Origin: Chlamydoabsidia padenii
Taxonomy: Eukaryota; Mucoromycota; Mucoromycetes; Mucorales; Cunninghamellaceae
NCBI GenBank assembly: GCA_025330725.1
Contig: JAIWND010000003.1
Location: forward strand, 434,001 to 498,000
Direction of reading: 5' to 3'
Length of the DNA: 64,000 nt
The position numbers and the translations under genes are program-made. Numbering within the stretch: the first letter of the stretch is position 1; every line of letters starts with the position of its first letter. Shown one piece after another: positions 10,957 through 20,493 of the stretch. The notes under the pieces are model-generated. The model was not told where the DNA came from, made no database searches, and worked only from the letters and a program-made list of their open reading frames with translations.

Positions 10957-13469
10957 ATGGTCAAAGCAACTAACCTCGGATTCCCCTATGTCGGCAGCCA
11001 ACGTCAAACCAAAAAGTTGGTCGAATCCTTCTGGTCTGGCAAGATCTCTGGTGATGAACTCAAGGCGTCCATCTTGGAAATCCAACAATCTCACTGGAAG
11101 TTGCAAAAGGAACAAGGTCTCGAACACATTCCCTCTGGTGAATTCACTTTATACGATCGTGTATTGGATACTGCTCAACAATTCGGTGCCATTCCTCAAC
11201 GTTACCAACACTTGTCTCCTCTTGATCAATTCTTTGCCATGGGTCGTGGTTTACAACGTGCTGCTACTGAATCCACTGAAAAGGTTGATGTCCCTGCCAT
11301 GGAAATGAAGAAATGGTTCGACACCAACTACCACTTTATCGTCCCTGAATTCGAACGTGACCAAGAATTCACCTTGCAAGCTCCTCGTGCTGTCGAACAA
11401 TTTAAGGCTGCCAAGGCTCTCAACATCCACACTCGTCCTGTCTTGGTTGGTCCCGTCTCCTTCTTGTTTTTGGGTAAGCCTGGTAAGGGTGTGGATGCTT
11501 TCGATACTTTGTCTCTCTTGCCCAAGCTCTTGCCCAAGTACATTGAACTCTTGAAACAATTGGAACAAGCCGGTGCTGACTGGGTACAAATCGATGAACC
11601 CATCTTGATTTTGGATTTGCAAGAAAACGTCAAGGCTGCTTTGGAATCTGCTTACAAGGCTATCAAGGGTCAAACCTCTCTCAAGACTTTGGTGGCTGCT
11701 TACTTTGGTCGTGTGGAAAACAACGTTTTGGCGGTGAAGGATCATGTCGATGCTATCCATTTGGACCTTGTGCGTGCTCCTGAAGAATTGGATACTATCT
11801 TGCCATTGTTGAACAAGGATCAAATCTTGTCGGTGGGTGTGGTCGATGGTCGTAACATTTGGATCAACAACTTGGCCAAGTCTGTGGCTTTGGTTCAAAA
11901 GGCTGTGTCTGCTCTTGGTCAAGACCGTGTGTTTGTGGCTCCTTCTTGCTCTTTGGCTCACTCTCCCTTCTCTACCTCATTTGAAGTCAAGATCAAGGAA
12001 AAGAACCCTGAATTGTTTAGCTGGTTGTCCTTCTCCGTGGAAAAGTGTGCTGAAATCGTCACCATCGCCAAGGCTGTGAATGGTCAAGATGTCAAGGCTG
12101 AATTGGCTGCCAATGCTGCTGCTGTCGACACTCGTCGTACCTCTCCTCAAACTGTCAACCCTCAAGTCCGTGATCGTGTGGCCAAGATCCCTACTGAAGC
12201 CTGGAAGCGTCCTTCTCCCTTTGCTACTCGTCGTGAAGCTCAAGTCAAGAAGCTCAAGTTGCCTCTCTTCCCTACCACCACCATTGGTTCTTTCCCTCAA
12301 ACCAAGGAAATCCGTGTGGCTCGTCAACAATTCACCAAGGGTACTCTCTCTCAAGCTGACTATGATACATTCATCAAGGCTCAAATGAAGGAAATGGTGG
12401 AAGCTCAAGAAAAGTTGGATATCGATGTGCTCGTCCATGGTGAACCCGAACGTAACGACATGGTGGAACATTTCGGTCACTTGTTGCATGGTTATGACTT
12501 TACTCAAAATGGTTGGGTGGTGTCCTATGGTTCTCGTTGTGTCAAGCCTCCTGTTATCTTTGGTGATGTGTCTCGTCGTCAACCCATGACTATTGATGAA
12601 ATCGTCTATGCTCAATCTTTAACCAAGCGTCCTATGAAGGGTATGTTGACTGGTCCTGTTACTATGATGAAGTGGTCCTTTGTCCGTGATGATATTCCTG
12701 CCAATGAATTGTGTGCTCAAGTCGGTTTGGCTCTCCGTGATGAAGTGGTTGATTTGGAAGCTGCTGGTATTCCTTGTATTCAAGTCGATGAACCTGCTAT
12801 TCGTGAAGGTTTACCTATTCGTCGTGCTGATTGGGATGCTTACCTCGACTGGTCTGTTGGCTGTTTCCGTTTGTCTACCTCTGGTGTTCGTGATGAAACT
12901 CAAATCCATACTCATATGTGTTACTCTGACTTTAACGATATCTTTGATGCTATTGCTGCTATGGATGGTAAGTAAAAGAGGGAGGAAAGTGAAGTATCAG
13001 ATATCTAACTTGAACTTTTTTTTTTTTTTTTTTTTTAGCCGATGTTATCACCATTGAAAACTCCAAGTCTGATGAAAAGTTGCTCAAGATCTTTGAATCC
13101 AAGGAATACACCAACGAAATCGGTCCCGGTCTTTACGACAGTAAGTGATGGCAATAAAAAAAGGAGAGAGAACTACAAAGTGAATTAATCCTCTTCTTTT
13201 CTTCTAATAGTCCACTCTCCTCGTGTGCCTTCCGTTGAAGAAATGAAACAACGATTTGCCGATATGCTCAAATATATTCCTGCTCATCTTTTGTGGGCTA
13301 ACCCCGATTGTGGTTTGAAGTCTCGTCAATGGTAAGTACATTTATAAAAAAAAAAGAGGGGGTTATTATCAAGAGACTCATCTTCAATTTTATTAGGCCC
13401 GAAACCAACGCTGCTTTGGCTAACATGGTTGAAGTTGCTAAACACTTCCGCGCTCAACACAAGGCTTAA
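10957..13469 (+). CDS. MET6: Cobalamin-independent methionine synthase
   Basis: Four exons: 10957-12967, 13039-13140, 13211-13331 and 13397-13469, giving 768 residues, within one residue or so of yeast Met6. It transfers the methyl group of 5-methyltetrahydropteroyl-triglutamate to homocysteine. The two (beta-alpha)8 halves are visible. The catalytic half starts near the [10 protein letters not shown] motif (residue ~445). Zinc/homocysteine ligands are visible in [10 protein letters not shown] (His and Cys) and [11 protein letters not shown] (second Cys). Codon use is strongly biased to a few codons (GGT, GTC, TTG, AAG, CGT), as in highly expressed genes. The three introns all sit in the last sixth of the gene. 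Confidence 0.97.
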
Positions 13470-13792
13470 ATTACACAACCCTATTTCCATTCTATATTTT
13501 CAACAGTATAGTCATCCCTTTATACATATAAATCATATTCTCCATTCATATTACTACCAAAAAAGCTAAAGTCAATTTGTCTAATAAAATCATACCATTC
13601 AACATGTTGTATATATCTTAAAAAACATACAGGTTGCCTTTTTGATTGCAGGATTATTGTTTGATGAGGGATACATGGGGTTTTAATAGGGTTAGGATTT
13701 GGTATTGATTAATGCCAATAGTGAATAGTGGGTTTTTATTCTTGAATATCAGGATTTTTATCACGGTGGAGATAGTTGGTGTTAAAAATTTA

Positions 13793-13879
13793 TACCGTTT
13801 TCCATATAACAAAACGGTAAAAAAGTCAGACATCTGGTGGATTTACCGTTTGTATGACATTTTTACCGTCTTCGACGGT
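13793..13879. repeat. Two short hairpins built on ACCGT
   Basis: TACCGTTTT at 13793-13801 pairs perfectly with AAAACGGTA at 13811-13819 across a 9-base loop. ACCGTC at 13865-13870 pairs with GACGGT at 13874-13879 across a 3-base loop. Another TTACCGTTT lies between them. The function is unknown. Confidence 0.6.
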
Positions 13880-14285
13880 TATTTTTTTTCCACCATGTAT
13901 AGGCTGGTCTGGTGTCAAGCTAAGGTCTCGTAGGCGCCACGACTTTGAAAACCCGCTTTATAACACTGCCAGTGTCAGGACTCAAGATGAGCCAAGGCAT
14001 CCTTTTCCACTTGTTTTATATGCGGACATTAGATGTTTTTCTTTCTTTCTTTAGTTTAGTTTTTTTTTTTTTTTTCTTTTTTTGCTCCCCCTTTCACTTA
14101 TCAATGGAATTTAAAAGACAAACAGATGTTGTAAACAAGGTTAAAAACATTAAGCCCCTGCTGAAGAAACTCTCTAAACAGCATGGCATTTTCAAATCAA
14201 GACTTTTCCGCCGTTTGTGTCTGATACATATGGGATATCAAATATATTTTAAAATGCCGCCATATTACGCTTAAATACAGATGGA

Positions 14286-14451
14286 AATTTATTTCAAGTG
14301 CCGGTTTACATTCATGCAGCTGATCGCGTATTACCCCTACCTTTACTAAAATGACATTACATTTGTATTACTACTGTTAAATATCACTTTATGTATTTAT
14401 TTCAAGTCCCGGTTTCCATTCATGCAGCGGATTGTCCATCACCCCTACCTC
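14286..14451. repeat. Direct repeat of about 57 bases, two copies
   Basis: 14286-14342 and 14395-14451 share ATTTATTTCAAG, CCGGTTT, ATTCATGCAGC and ACCCCTACCT in the same order, about 80 % identical by eye. They lie 160-330 bases upstream of the secreted-protein gene. Confidence 0.7.
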
Positions 14452-14613
14452 AAGTCGATCCTTTGCAAACATGTTGGTTTCTCCTGGGTAAGTACCGAAA
14501 AAAAACAACCAATCATGTCATCCAACACAATTCTCCCCCCCCTTTTTTTTGTCGAAAATCATAAAAGGGAGACATAAAAAACTACCTTCATCTTTATAAA
14601 CGACTCTAAAACC

Positions 14614-15003
14614 ATGGTTCATCTCACTTTTCTTCTGGGCACTTTCCTCGCTCTTCTCGGAGCGTATCAAATTCAAGCTCAAGCTCAACCTAAAGACTTA
14701 CCTAAAGGAGAACATAGTCTTACTTTGAATAAGGGCCCGTGGGGCGATGGTCGATGTGGTTATATCTATGGCTTGGATAAAGGACAATTCCCTCCCCGTA
14801 TAGACACCTTCCAATCATGCACGGAGTTTAAAACCGAAGACCAAATGTTTAAATTCACATCAACTAAACCTGATGAAATCAATGTCCGGATCTATTGTGA
14901 CTCCAATCAATTCGTTGAAACTACTCTCAAGAAGATTGGCGAGGGAAAACTTACCGATAATATTCCTGCTGAAACGTTCGAAGGTAAATTTACATGTCAT
15001 TGA
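14614..15003 (+). CDS. Small secreted cysteine-containing protein, unknown
   Basis: A single exon of 129 residues. The first 20-24 residues (MVHLTFLLGTFLALLGAYQI) are a textbook signal peptide, and a cut after QAQA is likely. The mature part (~105 residues) has four cysteines (GRCGY, QSCTEF, RIYCDS and the penultimate residue), enough for two disulphides. There is no GPI tail and no other membrane segment. I do not recognise the family. The TATA-like box at 14592-14599 is unusually close to the ATG, so the real transcript start may use the TATA-like box further upstream near 14563. It could be a cell-surface or secreted effector-like protein; that is inference. Confidence 0.7.
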   Translation: MVHLTFLLGTFLALLGAYQIQAQAQPKDLPKGEHSLTLNKGPWGDGRCGYIYGLDKGQFPPRIDTFQSCTEFKTEDQMFKFTSTKPDEINVRIYCDSNQFVETTLKKIGEGKLTDNIPAETFEGKFTCH

Positions 15004-15484
15004 TTTGAATAACAGTATCAAAAATGACTCTCCTTTTTTTTTTTTTTTTTAATACACATGTAATAAAAAAAAAACTTTTGTTACTCAAAGTATTATTGGG
15101 TTGTCACTCGAAAGATACGTACGAATGATTTGGGTGATGATGGCATGGGGTAACTTTGGATTTTTTGTTGAATAAGCGGAGAATGAAATGTCAGCGAGCA
15201 TTATGTGATTTCCTTTTCTTTTTCACTTATCATCGGCCGAAGTCCCCTATCCCTCCCTCTCAAAGGAGAGATATCAGTCATATTATTATTTCAAGAATTG
15301 ACCGACATGTTGTCTGTTAAAGGGGTGGGCATTCCTAATGAAAGTTGAACGGTGTGTGAAGCGCGGTGTTTAAATGACGGCGATTGAAAATATCATTTTT
15401 TATACGAACCTTTCCCTTCCCCCAAAAATCACGTAAACTGAACTCCCGACATGCTTTGAATTACGGGTTTACTTTGAAATTATT

Positions 15485-15643
15485 AGCAGAGCTCTCCTGC
15501 CTCAATGGACAAGTAATGCTCATGACAAAAGTGACCATGAGCATTCCTTAGCCTATTTCCAACAAATTTTACATAATGGCCAATATACCAAGTCCACTGT
15601 ATGGAACAATATAGCCTCAAGATCGTTTTAACCTGGCTTTTGT
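15485..15643 (-). repeat. Dispersed repeat, copy A (inverted relative to copy B)
   Basis: The reverse complement of this stretch matches 28128-28287 over about 155 bases at roughly 85 % identity by eye. Shared blocks include GGTTAAAACGATCTTGAGGC, GGCCATTATGTAAA and TTGTTGGAAATAGGCTAAGG. It contains a perfect 10-base hairpin (15515-15524 with 15536-15545). It encodes no protein and has no terminal inverted repeats that I can see. It may be a short non-autonomous transposon. Confidence 0.75.
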
Positions 15644-15879
15644 TTTGAGAGAGGGTGGGGGTGCTTGTTTGGGAGTGCATTTTTTTTTTCAGGCGATTTA
15701 ACGGTAATCATTTCCAAGCCTGACTGGTTTTCAAATTCTGTGAAGGGAAAGGCTCGTATTTTTCATGCAAACACATACAAAAAAAGGTACGTGCCAAGAG
15801 CCCGACATTGTTTCCCTTTTCTTTACAAACATAGTCAAAGAAGACGGTTATAGCAAATCAAATTTATTATTAAATTAAT

Positions 15880-15902
15880 GAGAGAGAGAGAGAGAGAGAG
15901 AG
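15880..15902. repeat. (GA)n microsatellite
   Basis: About eleven GA units followed by a G run, 45 bases beyond the ClpX stop codon. Confidence 0.8.
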
Positions 15903-15945
15903 GGGGGGAAATAAAAACATCTATTCTATAATACTATTTATTAAA

Positions 15946-18062
15946 TTAATCTACACTGTTATTTTGATCATAATCTACAATAGAATCCATCAAATGAGCG
16001 ATATCAGGTTTGGATGCGATAACATGGACATGTAATCCCCATTGCTGTAATTGTGTGGCGGTAGATTGATCGATTGCAGCAATTTTTGTGGTGAGAGAAT
16101 GAATGTAATCAATGGGACTGGAGAAGATGGACCAATCTTGTTTTCGTCGTGAAGTAATGGTGATTTCTGGTATGGCAGTAGTGGGAATAAAGTGAGGATC
16201 ATAGCCATGCGCCACAGATGTCGATTGTTTTTCTTCTGTATATGATTCATTGTAGAACCATAGTCGTTTGGTGGTATTAGATATGGAAGGTGTGTCATAC
16301 ATGAGATCGAGAAGGATTTGTTCCTTTGTCAATAAAATAAATAGATTTAGTCATTTCGATTCATTACCTACTTGATTTATTCTTACCATGATCCGTCGAA
16401 GTCCACGAGCTCCTGTTTTCTTTTCCAATGCCTGTTCTGCAATTTTCCTTAATGCCAATGTGCTGAAATGAAGATCCACCTTTCAAAAGGATATATTATT
16501 AGTACCTTTTTTTTTCATTATTCTTGTATTTCTATACCTACGTCGTTAAGTCTAAATAAATCCTTGTATTGTTTGATCAATGAATTCTTCGGTTCCGATA
16601 GAATGCGTACCAGATCATCGACTTGTAGATTGGCGACCGATGCAACCACAGGGACACGTCCGACAAATTCGGGAATAAAGCCGAATTTCACGAGATCTAC
16701 AAGATAACATGTTAATACAATGCGTTGAATATCCCCCCCCAATGCTTACCTTCTGGTTCTACTAGTTGTAATGGTGGTACAGAGAGTATATCATCCCCCT
16801 GTTTGACATCAACAGTATCTTCAGATTTAGATTTGAGCATAGCATCGAAACCAATAGACTAGAAAAAAAAACATTTATATGAGTAAGTTTGTCGAATTCG
16901 TGTTTACTTTGCTTTTTACCCCCTTTGCCAGACGATCCTTGACAATATCATCCAACCCAATAAATGCCCCACTGAGAATAAACAATATGTTACTTGTATC
17001 CACGGTGATTGGTTCCGATTTCATGTATCCCAAGGAGCCACCTGGATAAGGACGTTTGCTTGAGCCATTTGAGCCTGATAATGTCACCTTTGTTCCTTCA
17101 AGCAATCGTAATAAAGACTAGATGATACACACCAGTTAGTTATACAGTTCTATCCACATTGATTTACTTACCTGTTGTACACCTTCACCAGATACATCTT
17201 TAGATTGAGAAGAAGAGCCTGATCGACGAGCTATCTTGTCAATTTCGTCAATAAAGATAATACCAGTTTCTGCTTTCTTGACATCATAATCACAGGTCTA
17301 CAAAGGGGGGGGGGATAAGTATCGGAGTGTATATTTCAGAAGAATAGGTTGTTACTTACCTCCAGTAATCGATGGATGACTACTTCAACATCTTCACCTA
17401 CGTATCCTGCCATTGTCAGTGGAGTTGCATCATTACTAGAGAAGGGTACGCCTAATACTTTTGCTAACGTTTTTGTCATCAATGTCTTGCCTATATCAAT
17501 AAAAGAATAAGTTGTGGTTCCTTTTTTTTCGATCATTGTATTTACCTGTGCCAGTAGGTCCAATGATAAGTACATTGCTTTTATCATGTATAATCGAGCC
17601 ATCTAGGTGATCATTATTAGTTTGCTTGTTTAATGTTGATTTTGAATGAGAGGTCTCCATGTCTTCAAGAAATCGATTATGTGTGGCCATTTGAGTAGGA
17701 GGATTGAGCCATGTTCGTCTTTGGGATACTATATATAGAAGAGACAATGAGTCAGTCGAATCATTTTGAGGTGAAAAGACTTACATTTTCCATAAGAAGA
17801 GAGTCGTTCAGCAGGAACCAAGTCAGCACCCACTGATTCAATAGGTGTTGAAGTATAATAGTCTTGAGGTAAAGTTGAATGATGATGTTCCACTTGGTTC
17901 CGGTCTTCCATTTCCAGTCTGTCGTTTTCCTGTTGATATTTAGCTAGGTTCGCCTGAACCCTGCAATAGTGATTATAGACTGCCACTGCCAATATCTTTT
18001 TCGCCTGTTCTTGTCCAATCACATAGTCATCCAAGTGCTTGACTATCTGGAGATGTCATTGA

Positions 18063-18125
<63 letters not shown>

Positions 18126-18503
18126 GGTGAGTATGTCAACCGAGTCCTCTACTTGTTTTTCACTTACTGTTCTTGGGTCGGTCAAGTTGAATTGCATAGT
18201 GTCGATACTTCCGGGAGAAGATGGTGCCGATGGTTTAGATTTCCCCGTTTGTGGTTGTCGATTGTCAGGTTCGCATTCTAGTGTCTGGTAGCTTCTTTTG
18301 ATCGATATCCCATGTCGTTTGTCTAGTCGGCTTTTGTTGGTTTGTTTCGTCTTGGCTATTAGGCTGGTTGATTTGTGTCGAGAAAAAGTGACATTAGAGA
18401 GGCGCGCATAGTGGAGAGAGAATGGTAGCTGACGTGGATAAAGACAGGACAATGACGGCGAAGCAACTCTATAGAGCAAGTATGGTTGCGACTTTGCTGC
18501 CAT
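15946..18503 (-). CDS. MCX1: Mitochondrial ClpX-type AAA+ unfoldase
   Basis: Ten exons in transcript order: 18503-18168, 18046-17785, 17728-17546, 17490-17360, 17297-17172, 17117-16920, 16858-16750, 16696-16542, 16479-16387 and 16323-15946, giving 656 residues. An ATG two codons upstream (18509) is equally possible. The Ser/Arg/Lys-rich N-terminus suggests mitochondrial import. ClpX signatures are [17 protein letters not shown], Walker [16 protein letters not shown], Walker [10 protein letters not shown], the [11 protein letters not shown] sensor region and the GARGLRRIM arginine motif. The N-terminal zinc domain of bacterial ClpX is absent, as in mitochondrial members. It unfolds matrix proteins with or without ClpP. 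Two inserts stand out: a Ser/Thr/Gln-rich one before Walker A and a Gly/Ser-rich one after Walker B. Intron 1 contains 60 consecutive T on the sense strand. Confidence 0.93.
18064..18123. repeat. 60-base homopolymer A (T on the ClpX sense strand)
   Basis: An uninterrupted A run in ClpX intron 1. Read in the gene's sense it is a poly(T) tract ending about 15 bases before the 3' splice site. The exact length may be affected by sequencing error. Confidence 0.85.
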
Positions 18504-18880
18504 CAACATATAGATTATGTATATAAATAAATAAAGGGTGGGAGAGAGGATAAGAAGAATAAAAATAGCGCCGTTACATTGCAACAAACCGGTCTTTTAA
18601 AAAGCGGCATTTCAAATACCAAAGTTCATCAAATAGAATATCATGCCAGTTGTCAGAATATGGTCAAGTGGTTTTTTATTAGCGACAAAGCACTGTATTT
18701 ACATGGACAATAATGATAATAGTTTTCAGCTAAAAGAATGCTTCAATGTAGGAGGGGGAAGGGATGATGATTGGAATGTTGATAAAAACAAGATACATGA
18801 AAAGAAGAGGTAAAAAAAAAAAGGGAGGGAGGATGTGTAGTAAACAAAAGGAGAGAGAGGAGAGAGAGAGGATGGAGTTT
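18504..18880. other. Intergenic: ClpX promoter and GAR1 3' flank
   Basis: Holds the promoter-type motif GCGGCATTTCAAA (18604-18616), about 100 bases upstream of the ClpX start, and GA-rich sequence next to the GAR1 stop. No gene was seen. Confidence 0.5.
18604..18616 (-). promoter_or_regulatory. Recurrent promoter motif, ClpX copy
   Basis: On the minus strand this reads TTTGAAATGCCGC, about 100 bases before the ClpX ATG. Near-identical sequences precede many other genes here. Confidence 0.45.
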
Positions 18881-19967
18881 CTAGTAACCACCACGACCGC
18901 CACGGAATCCGCCGCCGCCACCGCCACGACCACCTAAAACAAGAAAGGTAGTTGAGTGATATGTGTTTGTAACATGATGATATCTTGGCTACTTACCGAA
19001 TCCACCACCACGGCCACCACCACGGCCACCACTGAATCCACCACCTCGACCACCGCCAAATCCACCACGACTTCCACCTAAAGTAAAGTAAAGAAAAAAA
19101 AAAAGGAAGAGTGAGTTTTTCAAAAGAAAAGTTGATGTGTTCGTTCTTACCTCGTCCACCACGGTCACCACCACCAAAACCGCCACGGCCTAGATATAAA
19201 AAGTTCAATGAGTTGGGTTGAACAAAAAAAAAAAAGTCCCTTTTTGATTCCATGTTACTTACCACGACCACCTCGTGCACCACCTCGTCCACCTCGTCCA
19301 CCACCGCCTCCTCGTTTTTCAACCTTTCCTTGAAGACCAGTTGCCTTGGAAGCTAAAAGAAAAAAAAAGTTGGATCAGTTCATCGATTCCACCATATCTA
19401 TATGTATACTACCTACCTTTGCCAGCAGCCTTTGGCTTAGGTAAGAATCGTTCCAAAGGAAGGAGTTTATCAGACCCAATGTACACTTTATCGTTGGGTT
19501 TGAAAGAAGTGGCGACCATACCTTCTTGCATCTTGACAGTAAAATAAACTTCGTTCAAAGGACCGAGGATTTCGTCAACCTTGCCGATTTGAGACTTGTT
19601 TTCGAGATAGATGGGTGCGTTGAAGTAAGGAATCTTGGGGTTGATAGATTTACAAACCATTTCACCTTCACAGGCATGTTGGAATGAGCCCATGGCTATC
19701 GTAAAAGAGAGAGCGAGAGAAAGAGTTAGAGACACAGGTGATGTTTCAATGGAGGTTACTTACCCACTACTTCATCAGGAGGACCTTGGAATCCACTGTT
19801 GAATCCGCCACGTCCGCCACCACGACCTAGTCAGAGACAAAATATATAGACAAGTTAAAATGAATACCATGTTGGGATATATAATGATAATAGTTTTACT
19901 TACCGCCTCGGAATCCACCTCGACCACCTCCGCGGCCACCACGTTCACCGAATCCACCTTTGCCCAT
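18881..19967 (-). CDS. GAR1: H/ACA snoRNP pseudouridylation protein Gar1
   Basis: Seven exons in transcript order: 19967-19904, 19826-19764, 19695-19417, 19352-19263, 19189-19151, 19077-18997 and 18933-18881, giving 222 residues. The Gar1 core (about residues 40-140) is marked by [35 protein letters not shown] and LLPLERFLP. It is flanked on both sides by Arg/Gly-rich repeats (RGG domains), as in yeast and human Gar1. It is a nucleolar component of the complex that modifies rRNA and snRNA uridines. The C-terminal RGG domain is split over four short exons, all entered in phase 1, which suggests exon-by-exon repeat growth (inference). Confidence 0.95.
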
Positions 19968-20363
19968 GTTTTAATTGATATGTAAACGAGTTGTTAAGAA
20001 GATAAAGAGGGTTTAATCCACAAATAGTGAGAAACAGGAGTTCAAGAAGGGTAAAAAATGCGAAACTTTTTTTTTTCTGTCAGGTCTTTTATAAAGTGGC
20101 TTACAGGTTGGAATTTAAAATGCCGCCATCATGGACTTCGAGAAACCAGAATATAGGGAATGTTTGATGATTTTACAAGATGAATCATAGACACTATACA
20201 TCACTTTTGTTCAATGTTTTTGCTCTTAAAAGAAAATGTTGCTTGTCTGTATAAAGATACTTTGGCATGATCATTTTGCTTTGACGAAAAAGTCACACGC
20301 CAATGATATTCATTTTAAACGATTTTCAATCACCGCCTTTCCTATTCAGTCGCATCCACCCCC

Positions 20364-20400
<37 letters not shown>

Positions 20401-20493
20401 TTTATCTTTCATTCTTTCTTCGTCCTCCCTCTCTTCTACCCCTCCTTTTTTTTTTCTTTTTAATACACAGTATTCATTACCGTCGCCTCTATC
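19968..20493. other. Divergent intergenic region, GAR1 / ARS2
   Basis: Shared promoter region of 526 bases. Contains TTTAAAATGCCGC (20114-20126), a 30-base T tract (20368-20397) and a pyrimidine-rich ARS2 leader ending in an acceptor-like CACAG (about 20466-20470), which may mark a 5' UTR intron. Confidence 0.5.

Larger units (their letters stand above)
13470..14613. other. Intergenic region with hairpins and a short direct repeat
   Basis: No gene was seen in 1.1 kb. It contains two ACCGT-based hairpins (13793-13819 and 13865-13879), the promoter-type motif twice (about 13943-13955 and 14247-14260), a 57-base direct repeat (14286-14342 and 14395-14451) and a TTTATAAA box (14592-14599) just before the next gene. 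Confidence 0.6.
15004..15945. other. Convergent intergenic region with a dispersed repeat
   Basis: Between the secreted protein and ClpX. It contains a dispersed repeat copy (about 15485-15643), also found inverted at about 28128-28287, and a (GA)n run at 15880-15901. No gene was seen. Confidence 0.6.

Noticed and set aside
11251..11961. Long antisense open frame (236 codons) inside MET6
   Set aside because: A shadow of the strongly biased MET6 coding sequence on the other strand; no promoter or domain. The same holds for 11977-12615.
18993..19322. Alternative frames in the GAR1 RGG exons coding Val/Asp or Trp repeats
   Set aside because: Frame shadows of GGT/CGT repeat codons; the RGG frame is continuous across all seven exons.
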